Counted from the stretch's first letter, positions 1 to 9,605 are shown. The stretch: 37,810 nucleotides of DNA from Bacillota bacterium (GCA_012523785.1 JAAYTH010000042.1:1-37810), one strand, 5' to 3'. Made by a program: numbers and translations. Notes: a model not told the origin generated them from the letters alone.

Positions 1-1
1 C

Positions 2-565
2 GGGCGTGGACCTTTGGCTGGCCCGGTGGTAGCAGCCGCCGTTATTTTGGAAATAGATAAACCCCTTTGGGGTCTTGATGACTCAAAAAGAATATCACCC
101 CGGCAAAGGGAAGAATTGTACAGACAGATCACTTCCTCGGCCATTGCTTGGGCCGTTGCCAGTAGCGGGCCGGAGTACATAGATGCCACCAATATTTTAC
201 AGGCGACTAGGATGGCCATGTCCAAAGCATACAATAAATTAATTGTACCCCCAGATTATCTCCTTTTGGATGCCATCCATCTCCCTTGCATAAAGATACC
301 CCAAGAAGGAATAATTGGCGGTGATGGCAAATGTGCTTGTATAGCTGCCGCCTCTGTTGTGGCCAAGGTGACCCGGGACAGATGGATGAAAAAATGGGAT
401 CAGCAATACCCCGGGTACGGCTTTGCTAATCATAAAGGATACCCAACCCCTGAGCATCTAAAAGCCCTTACTAGGCTGGGACCTACTCCCATCCACCGGT
501 TAAGTTTTCAGCCCCTGGCCGATCTTTGTCCCACCGACGAAAATATCACCAGTGGGGGATGGTAA
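2..565 (+). CDS. rnhB: Ribonuclease HII, 5' truncated by window edge
   Basis: Frame continues upstream of the ORF-track start (…GRGPLAGPVVAAAVIL); RNase HII signature with DDSK and AAASVVAKVTRDRWM. Confidence 0.95.
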   Translation, partial: GRGPLAGPVVAAAVILEIDKPLWGLDDSKRISPRQREELYRQITSSAIAWAVASSGPEYIDATNILQATRMAMSKAYNKLIVPPDYLLLDAIHLPCIKIPQEGIIGGDGKCACIAAASVVAKVTRDRWMKKWDQQYPGYGFANHKGYPTPEHLKALTRLGPTPIHRLSFQPLADLCPTDENITSGGW

Positions 566-568
566 AAT

Positions 569-943
569 ATGGCCGATAAGCAGAAAATTGGTCGCCTGGG
601 GGAGGAGTTGGCCTTTCGCAAGTTACGACAAGAAGGTTACCATATATTAGAACGAAATTTCTGCTGCCCCTTGGGAGAAATTGATCTTATTGCCCGGGAA
701 GGCGGGGACTTGGTTTTTATCGAGGTTAAGACCCGTTCTTCAAAACGCTTTGGTTTGCCACAAGAGGCGGTAGACTGGAGAAAACAACGACGGCTTTATC
801 GGTTGGCTGAGTATTATATGATCAGTAAAAATTTAACAGCCACAAGTTGTCGCTTTGATGTAGCCGCTGTCCTGCTTACTGCCAAAAACACAGCCCGGAT
901 TCAAATAATTAAGAGTGCCTTTTCCCTTTCGGGAGGTTGGTAA
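569..943 (+). CDS. yraN: YraN/UPF0102 family endonuclease-like protein
   Basis: GRLGEELAFRKLRQEGYHILERNFCCPLGEIDLIAREGGDLVFIEVKTRSS: family hallmark; follows rnhB as is usual. Confidence 0.93.
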   Translation: MADKQKIGRLGEELAFRKLRQEGYHILERNFCCPLGEIDLIAREGGDLVFIEVKTRSSKRFGLPQEAVDWRKQRRLYRLAEYYMISKNLTATSCRFDVAAVLLTAKNTARIQIIKSAFSLSGGW

Positions 944-946
944 TGC

Positions 947-1405
947 ATGCATGTGGTACTGTACAAACCTGAGATCCCCCAAAACACCGGCAATATTGCC
1001 AGAACCTGCGCTGTAACTAAAACAACTTTGCATTTGATACAACCCTTGGGTTTTTCCACATCGGACCGGTACTTAAAACGCGCCGGCCTGGACTATTGGC
1101 AATATGTAACAATTTGCTATTGGAGGGACATCAACCAGCTGCGGCAGGCATACCCAGATAGTAACTTCTATCTCTTTAGCGTCAGGGGTAATAAGCCCTA
1201 TCACCTTTTATCCTATGACAAAAGTGATTTTTTGGTCTTTGGTTGTGAAACCAGTGGACTGCCAGATGAATTATTACAATCTGATTGGGGCGATTGTATT
1301 CGGATCCCCATGCGTACCGGTCTTCGCTCCCTTAATCTCTCCAATGCCGTTGCCCTTGTTTTATATGAGGCCTTACGTCAGCAAGGTTTTCCCGAATTTA
1401 CCTGA
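947..1405 (+). CDS. trmL: tRNA (cytidine/uridine-34-2'-O)-methyltransferase, SPOUT family
   Basis: MHVVLYKPEIPQNTGNIARTCA… and IPMRTGLRSLNLSNAVALVLYEALRQ are characteristic of TrmL/YibK. Confidence 0.95.
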   Translation: MHVVLYKPEIPQNTGNIARTCAVTKTTLHLIQPLGFSTSDRYLKRAGLDYWQYVTICYWRDINQLRQAYPDSNFYLFSVRGNKPYHLLSYDKSDFLVFGCETSGLPDELLQSDWGDCIRIPMRTGLRSLNLSNAVALVLYEALRQQGFPEFT

Positions 1406-1495
1406 AATAAGCGACTGTTTATAACACCCGGCAGAGAAATGCTTTCAGCCTATACCGGCGGATATTATAAAATCTATCATAAAGGAGTTGGAAGT

Positions 1496-3034
1496 ATGCC
1501 CTTTGCCAAGGTATACAGTGCAGCTGTCCTGGGAATGGATGGTTACAAAGTTGAGGTAGAAGTAGATACCTCCCTTGGCCTTCCGGCCTTTGATCTTATA
1601 GGGTTGCCAGATTCGGCCCTGCGCGAGGCTAAAGAAAGGGTACGGGCAGCCTTGAAAAACTCCGGGTTTCGTACACCTTCCCGGAGAATAACAATAAACC
1701 TTGCTCCTGCAGATCGAAGAAAGGAAGGTTCCGCCTTTGATCTATCTATTGCCATCGGTATCCTCATCGCCTCTGAACAGGTCCAACCATATAATCTTGA
1801 AGACACCCTTATTGTGGGGGAACTATCATTAGATGGCTCCCTACGGCCAATCACGGGTATCCTTCCTATGGTTATGGATTGGAAAAAACAAGGGGGTGCG
1901 CGGGTTTTCCTACCGGCTGAAAACGCCAGCGAGGCCGCCCTAATAGATGGCCTAAAGATTTATCCTTTTAATTCCTTAGGTGAAGTAATCAGCTTTCTAA
2001 AGGGGGAAATAAAGCGAGAACCCTATGAAAAACAAGCACATCCCCCCAGAACCCCACGGGGGAAAAAGCTTGACTTTTCCGATGTAAAGGGTCAAGAAGT
2101 TGCCAAACGCGCCTTGGAAATCGCAGCCGCTGGCGGTCATAATGTGCTGATGATCGGCCCCCCGGGTTCGGGTAAAACTATGTTGGCCCGCCGGTTGCCC
2201 GGTATATTACCGAAAATATCCTTTTCGGAATCCTTGGAAGTAACACGAATCTACAGTGTTGCCGGTCTCCTTCCCTCAAAACAGCCCTTGATCAATACCC
2301 GTCCCTTTCGTGATCCCCACCATACAATATCATATGCAGGCATGGTCGGCGGAGGGAGAATTCCCCTCCCGGGTGAAATAAGCTTGGCCCACACGGGGGT
2401 ACTCTTCCTTGATGAATTTCCCGAATTTAACCGGGATGTTTTGGAAGTATTAAGGCAACCCCTGGAAGAAGGAACAGTTACAATTTCCAGGGCTAATGCC
2501 ACCTTGACCTATCCTGCCAGATTCATGCTGTTGACTGCGATGAATCCCTGTAATTGTGGATATTTTGGCGATTCTCTCCGCGAATGTAGCTGTACCCCGT
2601 ATCAGGTGCAAAGATATCGTAGCAAAATATCGGGACCGCTACTGGATAGGATTGATCTACATATAGAAGTACCCCGCCTAAAATATAATGAAATAGCGGT
2701 TAATACGCCGGCCGAACCTTCACAAGTTATTGCCCAACGGGTGCATAATGCCCGCCTAATTCAACAAGAGAGGTTTTTTTCCACCGCCGGTGAGCAAAAG
2801 TTCAACGCCCTTATGACCGTTCCCATGATGCGGAAATATTGCCCCCTAAAAAAAGAAGCCCGGGATCTGATGCGCCAGGCTTTTCAAAAATTGGGTTTAA
2901 GTGCTCGGGCCCATGACCGCATATTGAAATTAGCACGGACCATTGCTGATTTAGAACAGGAAACAAATATTCTGGTAGAACATGTGGCAGAAGCCCTCCA
3001 GTATCGCCACCTAGATCAAAGATTATGGACCTAG
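1496..3034 (+). CDS. comM: YifB/ComM family Mg-chelatase-like AAA+ ATPase
   Basis: Lon-protease-like N-terminus, Walker A GPPGSGKTMLARRLPGILP, C-terminal Mg_chelatase region; ATG at 1496 preceded by AAAGGAG (ORF track opens earlier at 1439). Confidence 0.95.
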   Translation: MPFAKVYSAAVLGMDGYKVEVEVDTSLGLPAFDLIGLPDSALREAKERVRAALKNSGFRTPSRRITINLAPADRRKEGSAFDLSIAIGILIASEQVQPYNLEDTLIVGELSLDGSLRPITGILPMVMDWKKQGGARVFLPAENASEAALIDGLKIYPFNSLGEVISFLKGEIKREPYEKQAHPPRTPRGKKLDFSDVKGQEVAKRALEIAAAGGHNVLMIGPPGSGKTMLARRLPGILPKISFSESLEVTRIYSVAGLLPSKQPLINTRPFRDPHHTISYAGMVGGGRIPLPGEISLAHTGVLFLDEFPEFNRDVLEVLRQPLEEGTVTISRANATLTYPARFMLLTAMNPCNCGYFGDSLRECSCTPYQVQRYRSKISGPLLDRIDLHIEVPRLKYNEIAVNTPAEPSQVIAQRVHNARLIQQERFFSTAGEQKFNALMTVPMMRKYCPLKKEARDLMRQAFQKLGLSARAHDRILKLARTIADLEQETNILVEHVAEALQYRHLDQRLWT

Positions 3035-3042
3035 CCACAGTT

Positions 3043-3954
3043 TTATATTAGGCGATGCAACAACTGTTCCCGGTCTCCGTAGATGAAGTCCAGTGGGGGT
3101 ATCTCCGGGAGACTGTAGCATCCAGGCCTCTGCTTGAGGCTGGCCCTTGCCGCCGAAACCAACACTTGGCCGGTAGCCGCCGGGTTAGTTATTGACATAT
3201 TAAATTCCAGCCGCTGGTTATGGGTTTTCCCCGCAACACCTTTTCTTTCTATGCGAACCCCATGGCCCATATCTATGAGTTCTTTAACATTTTTAACGGA
3301 AAAAACATGAGTTTCATCATTAATAAAATATTGGTTGTCTTTTATAGTTCTTGAAATGTTTTCCAGGTCATAACCATCATAAAGTTCTACATAGACCATC
3401 CGCTTGTGAATACCCATACCCAGGGGTACAGTGATAGAAATAGCATCTTTTACCCCTTTTATGCCTTTAACGACAACGGTATGCCCCATGCTCATCCCGG
3501 GGCCGAAGTTTACATTGGTAATCCCCTCGGGCGTAATAATTTCAAAGATCGTTCTTATAATGGAGTCAGTGCCCGGATCCCATCCCGCCGCTATAATAGA
3601 AACACAGCCATATTCCTTTGCCAACTTATCCAGATGTTTTTTTAATTTCAGAGCAGAATCACCGTGAATATCATAGGGATCCACCGTGTTTATACCTCTT
3701 TTCAAATATGTGGGGGCAATCTTGGGTACTGCCAGACTATTGACTGCCAGGATGGCCACATCTATCTCACCCAGATCCAGGGGATCAGCCACCAATGGAA
3801 TAGCCTTTACATTTTGTTTTAAGGTTTCCACAAGCTGGGGCACTTCTACAATTCCGGCTAAACGCATATCTGCACTTTGTTGAATTGCTTCCACAACACA
3901 TTGGCCAACATTGCCATAGCCGACAACAGCAACACTAAATTGTTTCAATTCCAT
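3043..3954 (-). CDS. ddh: meso-diaminopimelate D-dehydrogenase-like oxidoreductase
   Basis: N-terminal Rossmann motif VAVVGYGNVGQCVVEAI; AGWDPGTDSIIR and NFGPGMSMGHTVVVKGIKGVKDA resemble DDH family signatures. Confidence 0.83.
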   Translation of the reverse strand: MELKQFSVAVVGYGNVGQCVVEAIQQSADMRLAGIVEVPQLVETLKQNVKAIPLVADPLDLGEIDVAILAVNSLAVPKIAPTYLKRGINTVDPYDIHGDSALKLKKHLDKLAKEYGCVSIIAAGWDPGTDSIIRTIFEIITPEGITNVNFGPGMSMGHTVVVKGIKGVKDAISITVPLGMGIHKRMVYVELYDGYDLENISRTIKDNQYFINDETHVFSVKNVKELIDMGHGVRIERKGVAGKTHNQRLEFNMSITNPAATGQVLVSAARASLKQRPGCYSLPEIPPLDFIYGDREQLLHRLI

Positions 3955-4195
3955 TTCCCCCTTCTGACTGCAATTTACTTAATTATATTATGTTGCCCGG
4001 CGGCTGGCAAGGAACATAACCCATAAATCCTGCGTTCTTTCCTAGTAGCGGTACTGTTCAGTGATGCCTATGGTGTCATCCAGGGCGGAATGATATAAAA
4101 GTGGCTTTCTATTTTAATCTAGTTACTAAGGATATGCTATTCAGGTAGGATAAGGGAAGGATATGTGGAGAGGCAGGAGCCTGGAGGTATTAGAA

Positions 4196-4759
4196 ATGGC
4201 TACAATTCAAAATAGTTTAGCCTTTGCCCAAGAACTAATTCGCCAAGTACTGCTTCCCGGTGAACAAGCCATAGATGCCACAGCCGGTAATGGCCACGAT
4301 ACTGTCTTTTTGGCTCGCCTGGTAGGAAGTAAGGGTAAGATTTGGGCCTTTGATATCCAAGTCGAGGCAATAAAAAACACGGAAGAACGTCTGGAAAAAG
4401 AGAACCTCAGGCAGCGGGTAAATCTTTTGCTGCAAGGACATGAAAATATGGCCGTATATATAAAGAAGCCAGTGGGAGCCATTATGTTTAACCTGGGTTA
4501 TTTACCCGGTGGTGATCATTCCATCATCACCCGGCCAGACACTACTATTTCGGCCGTAAAGTCTGGTTTAAAGCTGCTGCGCCCCGGTGGAATTATGACT
4601 ATAGTTATGTATACCGGGCATACTGATGGTGGGACGGAGGCCGCCCAATTAAAAAGATTTTGCCACACCCTTAACCAAAAAGACTATCATGTCCTCTCCT
4701 ACTGTTTCCTTAACCAGCAAAATCATCCCCCCCAATTACTTGCAATTGAAAAGAGATAA
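4196..4759 (+). CDS. Class I SAM methyltransferase, MnmM/YtqB-like (putative rRNA/tRNA methylase)
   Basis: DATAGNGHDTVFLARLVGSKGKIWAFDIQ motif I and MFNLGYLPGGDHSIIT, typical of the YtqB family; ATG 4196 with GGAGG upstream. Confidence 0.9.
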   Translation: MATIQNSLAFAQELIRQVLLPGEQAIDATAGNGHDTVFLARLVGSKGKIWAFDIQVEAIKNTEERLEKENLRQRVNLLLQGHENMAVYIKKPVGAIMFNLGYLPGGDHSIITRPDTTISAVKSGLKLLRPGGIMTIVMYTGHTDGGTEAAQLKRFCHTLNQKDYHVLSYCFLNQQNHPPQLLAIEKR

Positions 4760-5004
4760 AACCAAGGTGTTGCTTGCAGCCCACAGTACTACTTCTGGCT
4801 AAAGTGATAAAAGCCTATTTTGTCGCAATAGCAGGATTTATTGCCCACAATGACAAATAACATATAGGAATAATTAGCTGAGGGCTGACGATAATATTTG
4901 TATATGAAAATCCATTGCAAATTTGCCATAAATCCTACATTTTGCTGATTTTTTGCATTATATATCCCCATATTTTTATCCATACTGTAGCAAGGGGTGA
5001 AGGC

Positions 5005-6084
5005 ATGAGTGACGAGAGGTTATATTGGTGGGCTCTATCCTTGGTTCCGGGTATAGGGGCAAAACGGTTCTATACGTTGATGGAAGAATTCGGTTCCGGG
5101 GAAAATATTTGGAAATGTACCGACACGGATTTGAGAAAAATACTGCCGTTGCGAACCAGGAATGAGTTTACCAAGTTTAGAATAAATTTTGACCCCGAGC
5201 CCCGGTTAAGGGCATTGCAAAAAAAGGGCATATCCTTCTTTACCCTTTTGGATCCTGAATACCCGGAAAGCCTAAGAAACATCGTAGATCCTCCCCCGGT
5301 CCTATATGTCTTAGGAAAACTACAGCAACGGGACCAACGGGCGGTGGCAGTGGTAGGAAGCCGCCGGCTAACCCCCTATGGACGCACTACCGCAGAGCGT
5401 TTCGGACGGGAACTGGCCGAATTAGGGTTCACCGTTATAAGTGGCATGGCCCGGGGTATTGATAGCTGTGCTCACCGGGGTTGTTTGACAGCAAGGGGGC
5501 GCACCATTGCAGTACTTGGCTGTGGCCTGGACTATGTATACCCACCGGAAAATCGCAATCTCATGAAAAGGATAGCCCAAAATGGAGCGGTAGTATCAGA
5601 ATTCCCCCTGGGTACTCCACCGAAGGCAGGGCATTTCCCCATCCGAAACCGCATCATCAGCGGGCTTGCCCTGGGGGTGCTGGTAGTGGAGGCTGCAGCA
5701 ACCAGTGGCTCCTTAATTACTGTGGATTGGGCTTTGGAACAGGGGCGGGAAGTTTTTGCTGTACCGGGAAACATCAATAGTCGTTACAGCTTGGGGACTA
5801 ATTTTCTTATCAAGCAGGGTGCCCACCTGGTACAGGAAGCCCGGGAAATTGCCGAGGTGCTCCAGATACCCATTGAGGGAGATACCGCCCAAAGTAAAGC
5901 CTTTAAACTGAGCAATGACGAAAAGGCCGTATTAGCTGTTTTTCAGGAGCGCCACCTTCATATTGATGAAATAATCCGGGCTAGCCAAATGACATCACAA
6001 CAGGTTATTGCAATTTTGCTGATGCTGGAATTGAAGGGGTGTGTGCAGCAATTGCCAGGGAAAATGTTTGTCAAAACACGTTAA
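5005..6084 (+). CDS. dprA: DNA-processing protein DprA
   Basis: VAVVGSRRLTPYGRTTAERFGRELAELGFTVISGMARGIDSCAHRGCL…; Rossmann fold plus C-terminal winged helix. ATG 5005 preferred over 4915 (GGGGTGAAGG upstream). Confidence 0.95.
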   Translation: MSDERLYWWALSLVPGIGAKRFYTLMEEFGSGENIWKCTDTDLRKILPLRTRNEFTKFRINFDPEPRLRALQKKGISFFTLLDPEYPESLRNIVDPPPVLYVLGKLQQRDQRAVAVVGSRRLTPYGRTTAERFGRELAELGFTVISGMARGIDSCAHRGCLTARGRTIAVLGCGLDYVYPPENRNLMKRIAQNGAVVSEFPLGTPPKAGHFPIRNRIISGLALGVLVVEAAATSGSLITVDWALEQGREVFAVPGNINSRYSLGTNFLIKQGAHLVQEAREIAEVLQIPIEGDTAQSKAFKLSNDEKAVLAVFQERHLHIDEIIRASQMTSQQVIAILLMLELKGCVQQLPGKMFVKTR

Positions 6085-6224
6085 ATCAATCATACACATA
6101 AATTTTTATCCCCCGCAGGTGGATTGGCTGGCAAAATTACAGTTTTTATATACACCAGGTCTGGCTTAGTGCTTTTCGGATAGGGCAGTTTAAAATTTGG
6201 CTGTCACCATATTATAACCTTAAC

Positions 6225-6259
6225 AACCGGGGGCTTTCTTTTGACACTCCGGTTTTTTT
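6225..6259 (+). terminator. Possible intrinsic terminator after dprA, overlapping a topA promoter
   Basis: AACCGG (6225-6230) / CCGGTT (6249-6254) stem, extendable by G-T and G-C pairs, followed by a T7 run (6253-6259); the loop is long. Confidence 0.4.
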
Positions 6260-6269
6260 CTGTTAAAGT
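6241..6269 (+). promoter_or_regulatory. Candidate sigma-A promoter for topA
   Basis: TTGACA (6241-6246), 17-bp spacer, TAAAGT (6264-6269), 37 bp upstream of the topA GTG. Confidence 0.55.
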
Positions 6270-6305
6270 TGTGGGTAGTAAAATTGAGTCGGTGGAGGTG
6301 AAGGT

Positions 6306-8417
6306 GTGGCCAAGTCTTTGATAATAGTGGAATCACCCGCCAAGGCGAGGACCATAAAAAGATTTTTAGACGATAGTTATCAAGTTAGTGCTTCTATGGG
6401 CCATGTCCGGGATTTACCCCGCAGCCAATTTGGGGTCGATATTGAAAAGGGTTTTGAACCCAAGTATATTACCATCCGGGGCAAAGGCCCTGTGCTGCAG
6501 GAATTAAGACAAAAAGCAAAAAAGGCTGCAAATATTTATCTTGCAGCAGACCCCGACCGGGAAGGGGAGGCCATTGCCTGGCATTTAAGTAAGGCCTTGA
6601 AAATAAACGAAAATACCCGCTGTCGCATCGAGTTTAATGAAATCACCCAAAAGGCAATACTTAATTCTTTAAAAAAACCTCGCCGTATTGATATCAATCG
6701 GGTCAATGCCCAACAGGCCCGGAGGATTTTAGATCGCTTGGTTGGATATAATCTTAGCCCCCTTCTGTGGCAAAAGGTAAGGAAAGGCCTAAGTGCCGGG
6801 AGGGTGCAGTCTGTTGCCCTGCGTTTAATTTGTGAAAGAGAACGGGAAATAACTGCCTTTATTCCGGAAGAATATTGGAGCTTAAATGCTCATTTAAAGG
6901 AGCCACAATCGGAAGATATCTTCACTGCCATCTTCTATGGTGCTGGGAAGGAAAAAGTAGAATTAAAAACTGAAATAGAAACTAATCGTATCGTGGAACA
7001 ATTACAAGGATGTGACTTCCACGTAGATAAAGTCAGCCGCAAGGTGCGAAAAAGGAATCCTCCCCAGCCCTTTACCACCAGCAGTCTCCAGCAAGAGGCC
7101 TCCCAAAAATTAGGCTTTAGTGTTAGGAAAACCATGTCCTTGGCTCAACAACTATATGAGGGATTAGACTTGGGGAAAGAGGGTACCGTTGGGTTGGTCA
7201 CATACATCCGTACCGATTCAACCCGGCTTTCCACCCTGGCCAGGGAAGAAGCCAAAACCTATATCGAGAAAGAATTGGGCCCACAGTTTTGGGCTGGACA
7301 AAAAGCCACCCCGGGTAAAAGAGGAAAAGTACAGGATGCCCATGAGGCCATCCGCCCCACCGATGCCCGTAGAACCCCGGAAGTGGTCGGCCCCTTCTTA
7401 AAACGAGATCAATTGAGATTGTATCAATTAATCTGGCGGCGTTTTATTGCCAGCCAAATGTCTCCGGCACGTTATAATACCCTTTCAGTTGATATTAAGG
7501 CGGGAGGGTACCTATTTAGGGCCAGTGGCTCTACACTGTTATTTCCCGGATTTATGAAGATATATATTGAGGAGGAGGGTAAAGCCCAAGAAAAAGACAA
7601 AACATTACCAAAATTAGTAGAGGGGCAAAGGCTGATCCTAAAAGAATTGGAACCGAAGCAACATTTTACCCAACCCCCCCCGCGTTACAGTGAGGCCACC
7701 TTGGTCAAGATATTGGAAGAACAAGGTATTGGCCGCCCTAGTACCTATGCCCCAACGGTAAGCACTATCCTACAACGTGGTTATGTAATTTTAGAAAACC
7801 GCCGTTTTGCCCCTACCGAGCTGGGATTTATCGTGACCGATCTGCTGATTGAATTTTTCCCCGGAATTATTGATCCGGAATTTACCGCTAATATGGAAAA
7901 TCACCTTGATTCCATCGAGGAGGGCAAGTCCGACTGGCGGCAAATTATTGCTGATTTTTACCAACCCTTTGCTGCTGAATTGGAACAAGCCAAAGAAAAA
8001 ATGACTGAGGTGGCAATAAAGGATGAGGTAACTGATGAAATATGTGAAATCTGTGGCCGCAACTTGATTGTAAAACACGGACGGTTTGGAAAATTTCTCG
8101 CCTGCCCCGGTTTTCCCCAGTGCCGATTTACAAAACCAATTTTAGAAGAAATAGGGGTGAAGTGCCCCCAATGTGGAGGAGAACTTGTAGTCCGAAGGGG
8201 CCGGAAGGGGAGGGGGCGCAAATTTTACGGCTGTAGTAATTATCCCAAATGTAAATTTATTCTTTGGGATAAACCCCTAGCCAAAAAATGCCCCCAATGC
8301 AGTAGCCTTCTCGTAGAAAAACGTCCCCGGGGCAAGGAACCTTATTACGCCTGCAGTAACAAAGAATGCGAATATCGTGAAAGTATTCAAGAAGATGACC
8401 TAGACAAAAACCAATGA
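6306..8417 (+). CDS. topA: DNA topoisomerase I
   Basis: KSLIIVESPAKARTIKRFL…; TYIRTDSTRLS active site; three C-terminal Cys4 zinc fingers; GTG start. Confidence 0.98.
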   Translation: MAKSLIIVESPAKARTIKRFLDDSYQVSASMGHVRDLPRSQFGVDIEKGFEPKYITIRGKGPVLQELRQKAKKAANIYLAADPDREGEAIAWHLSKALKINENTRCRIEFNEITQKAILNSLKKPRRIDINRVNAQQARRILDRLVGYNLSPLLWQKVRKGLSAGRVQSVALRLICEREREITAFIPEEYWSLNAHLKEPQSEDIFTAIFYGAGKEKVELKTEIETNRIVEQLQGCDFHVDKVSRKVRKRNPPQPFTTSSLQQEASQKLGFSVRKTMSLAQQLYEGLDLGKEGTVGLVTYIRTDSTRLSTLAREEAKTYIEKELGPQFWAGQKATPGKRGKVQDAHEAIRPTDARRTPEVVGPFLKRDQLRLYQLIWRRFIASQMSPARYNTLSVDIKAGGYLFRASGSTLLFPGFMKIYIEEEGKAQEKDKTLPKLVEGQRLILKELEPKQHFTQPPPRYSEATLVKILEEQGIGRPSTYAPTVSTILQRGYVILENRRFAPTELGFIVTDLLIEFFPGIIDPEFTANMENHLDSIEEGKSDWRQIIADFYQPFAAELEQAKEKMTEVAIKDEVTDEICEICGRNLIVKHGRFGKFLACPGFPQCRFTKPILEEIGVKCPQCGGELVVRRGRKGRGRKFYGCSNYPKCKFILWDKPLAKKCPQCSSLLVEKRPRGKEPYYACSNKECEYRESIQEDDLDKNQ

Positions 8418-8582
8418 TAATTACTTCTGGGGGCAAGAATTTTTACAGATTGAAGGTTCGGGCTACCTACTGTGGCACCACCAGCAGGATTAAATAGACA
8501 AGGAGCTGCTATTTGGGCTATTATTTAGGAGTAGTTAGGAATTAAACTTCTACTTTATTAAAAGTTTGTATATTCGGAGTTG

Positions 8583-8611
8583 TTGAATTTTTTATTTTGT
8601 GTTAATATAGT
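8583..8611 (+). promoter_or_regulatory. Candidate sigma-A promoter for xerC-hslVU-codY
   Basis: TTGAAT (8583-8588), 17-bp spacer, TATAGT (8606-8611), ~40 bp upstream of xerC. Confidence 0.5.
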
Positions 8612-8651
8612 ATAGGGAAAGTTTATCACGTTTGTTTTTTTATAAAAGTGG

Positions 8652-9566
8652 GTGTCGCTAAAAGTGGAAAAATGGATTCAGCTATTCTGCACACATCTGC
8701 AGAAAGAAAAAAATTATTCTAGCCACACAGTTGTTGCCTACCGCAATGATCTCTATCAATTTTTGCGCTTCCAGCAAGAATGGCCGGGCAAAGACTGGAC
8801 TAAAACCGATAATATGCTGCTCCGCAGTTATTTGGTCCACATGATGGAGGGTAAATACGAACGTTCGTCTATTGCTCGAAAACTTGCTGCCCTACGTTCC
8901 TTTTTTTCTTTTTTGCAAAGGGAAGGTGTTCTCTCTAGCAATCCGGCCACAGAGATAAGATCACCAAAACAGAGTAAAAAACTACCACGTTTTCTCCACC
9001 AGCAGGAGGTACAATGCTTACTATCAGCGCCGTCTGCAGACACCCCCTTGGGCCAAAGGGACAGGGCCATTTTAGAAGTACTATATGCATCCGGGCTTAG
9101 GGCCAATGAATTAGCGGGTTTACAGCTTGCTGATTTGGATTTTACGAAAAAAGAAATACGCATTTTGGGCAAGGGCAATAAAGAAAGGCTTGTTCCCTTT
9201 GGCAGTAAGGCCCAAAATGCTCTAAACCTTTATCTTAATGGCGGGCGGCGCGAACTACTGACCCGGGGTGGTAAGCACATAAAAAATAATAATACTGTGT
9301 TTTTAAATTATCGGGGTGGAAAACTATCGGTGCGCAGCATCAGGCGGATATTGGCCAAATATGTAAAACAACTGGCCCTGGCCGATGGCATAAGCCCCCA
9401 CAGTATTCGGCATACCTTTGCTACCCACCTTTTGGAGGCCGGAGCGGACCTACGCAGTATACAAGAATTATTGGGTCACGTTAGTATCTCAACAACCCAA
9501 ATATACACCCATGTTTCCCGGAAACGATTACGGGCTGTTTACCAGGAAAGCCATCCCAGAGCATAA
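8652..9566 (+). CDS. xerC: Tyrosine recombinase XerC-type
   Basis: Full Arg-His-x-x-Arg-His/Tyr catalytic set: LYASGLRANELAGL, SPHSIRHTFATHLLEAGADLRSIQELLGHVSISTTQIYTHV; GTG start; context xerC-hslVU-codY. Confidence 0.94.
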   Translation: MSLKVEKWIQLFCTHLQKEKNYSSHTVVAYRNDLYQFLRFQQEWPGKDWTKTDNMLLRSYLVHMMEGKYERSSIARKLAALRSFFSFLQREGVLSSNPATEIRSPKQSKKLPRFLHQQEVQCLLSAPSADTPLGQRDRAILEVLYASGLRANELAGLQLADLDFTKKEIRILGKGNKERLVPFGSKAQNALNLYLNGGRRELLTRGGKHIKNNNTVFLNYRGGKLSVRSIRRILAKYVKQLALADGISPHSIRHTFATHLLEAGADLRSIQELLGHVSISTTQIYTHVSRKRLRAVYQESHPRA

Positions 9567-9605
9567 CTGGACGAAGAAAAAGGACTTAAGGGAGTGTAGG
9601 TATTA

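Noticed and set aside
239-457. Minus-strand and alternate-frame ORFs (e.g. 239-457, 1543-1854, 15884-16300, 20332-20730, 28193-28738)
   Set aside because: They lie antisense or out of frame to strongly conserved genes, have no recognisable motifs, and are expected in an ORF track.
4060-4110. GGTGTCATCCAGGGCGGAATGA as a third copy of the TGTCATCC palindromic repeat
   Set aside because: Only a short match at one end, with no matching AGGATGACA arm downstream; probably chance.
8440-8560. T-box or other riboswitch in the topA-xerC gap
   Set aside because: No T-box AGGGTGGNACCGCG motif and no known aptamer core recognised.
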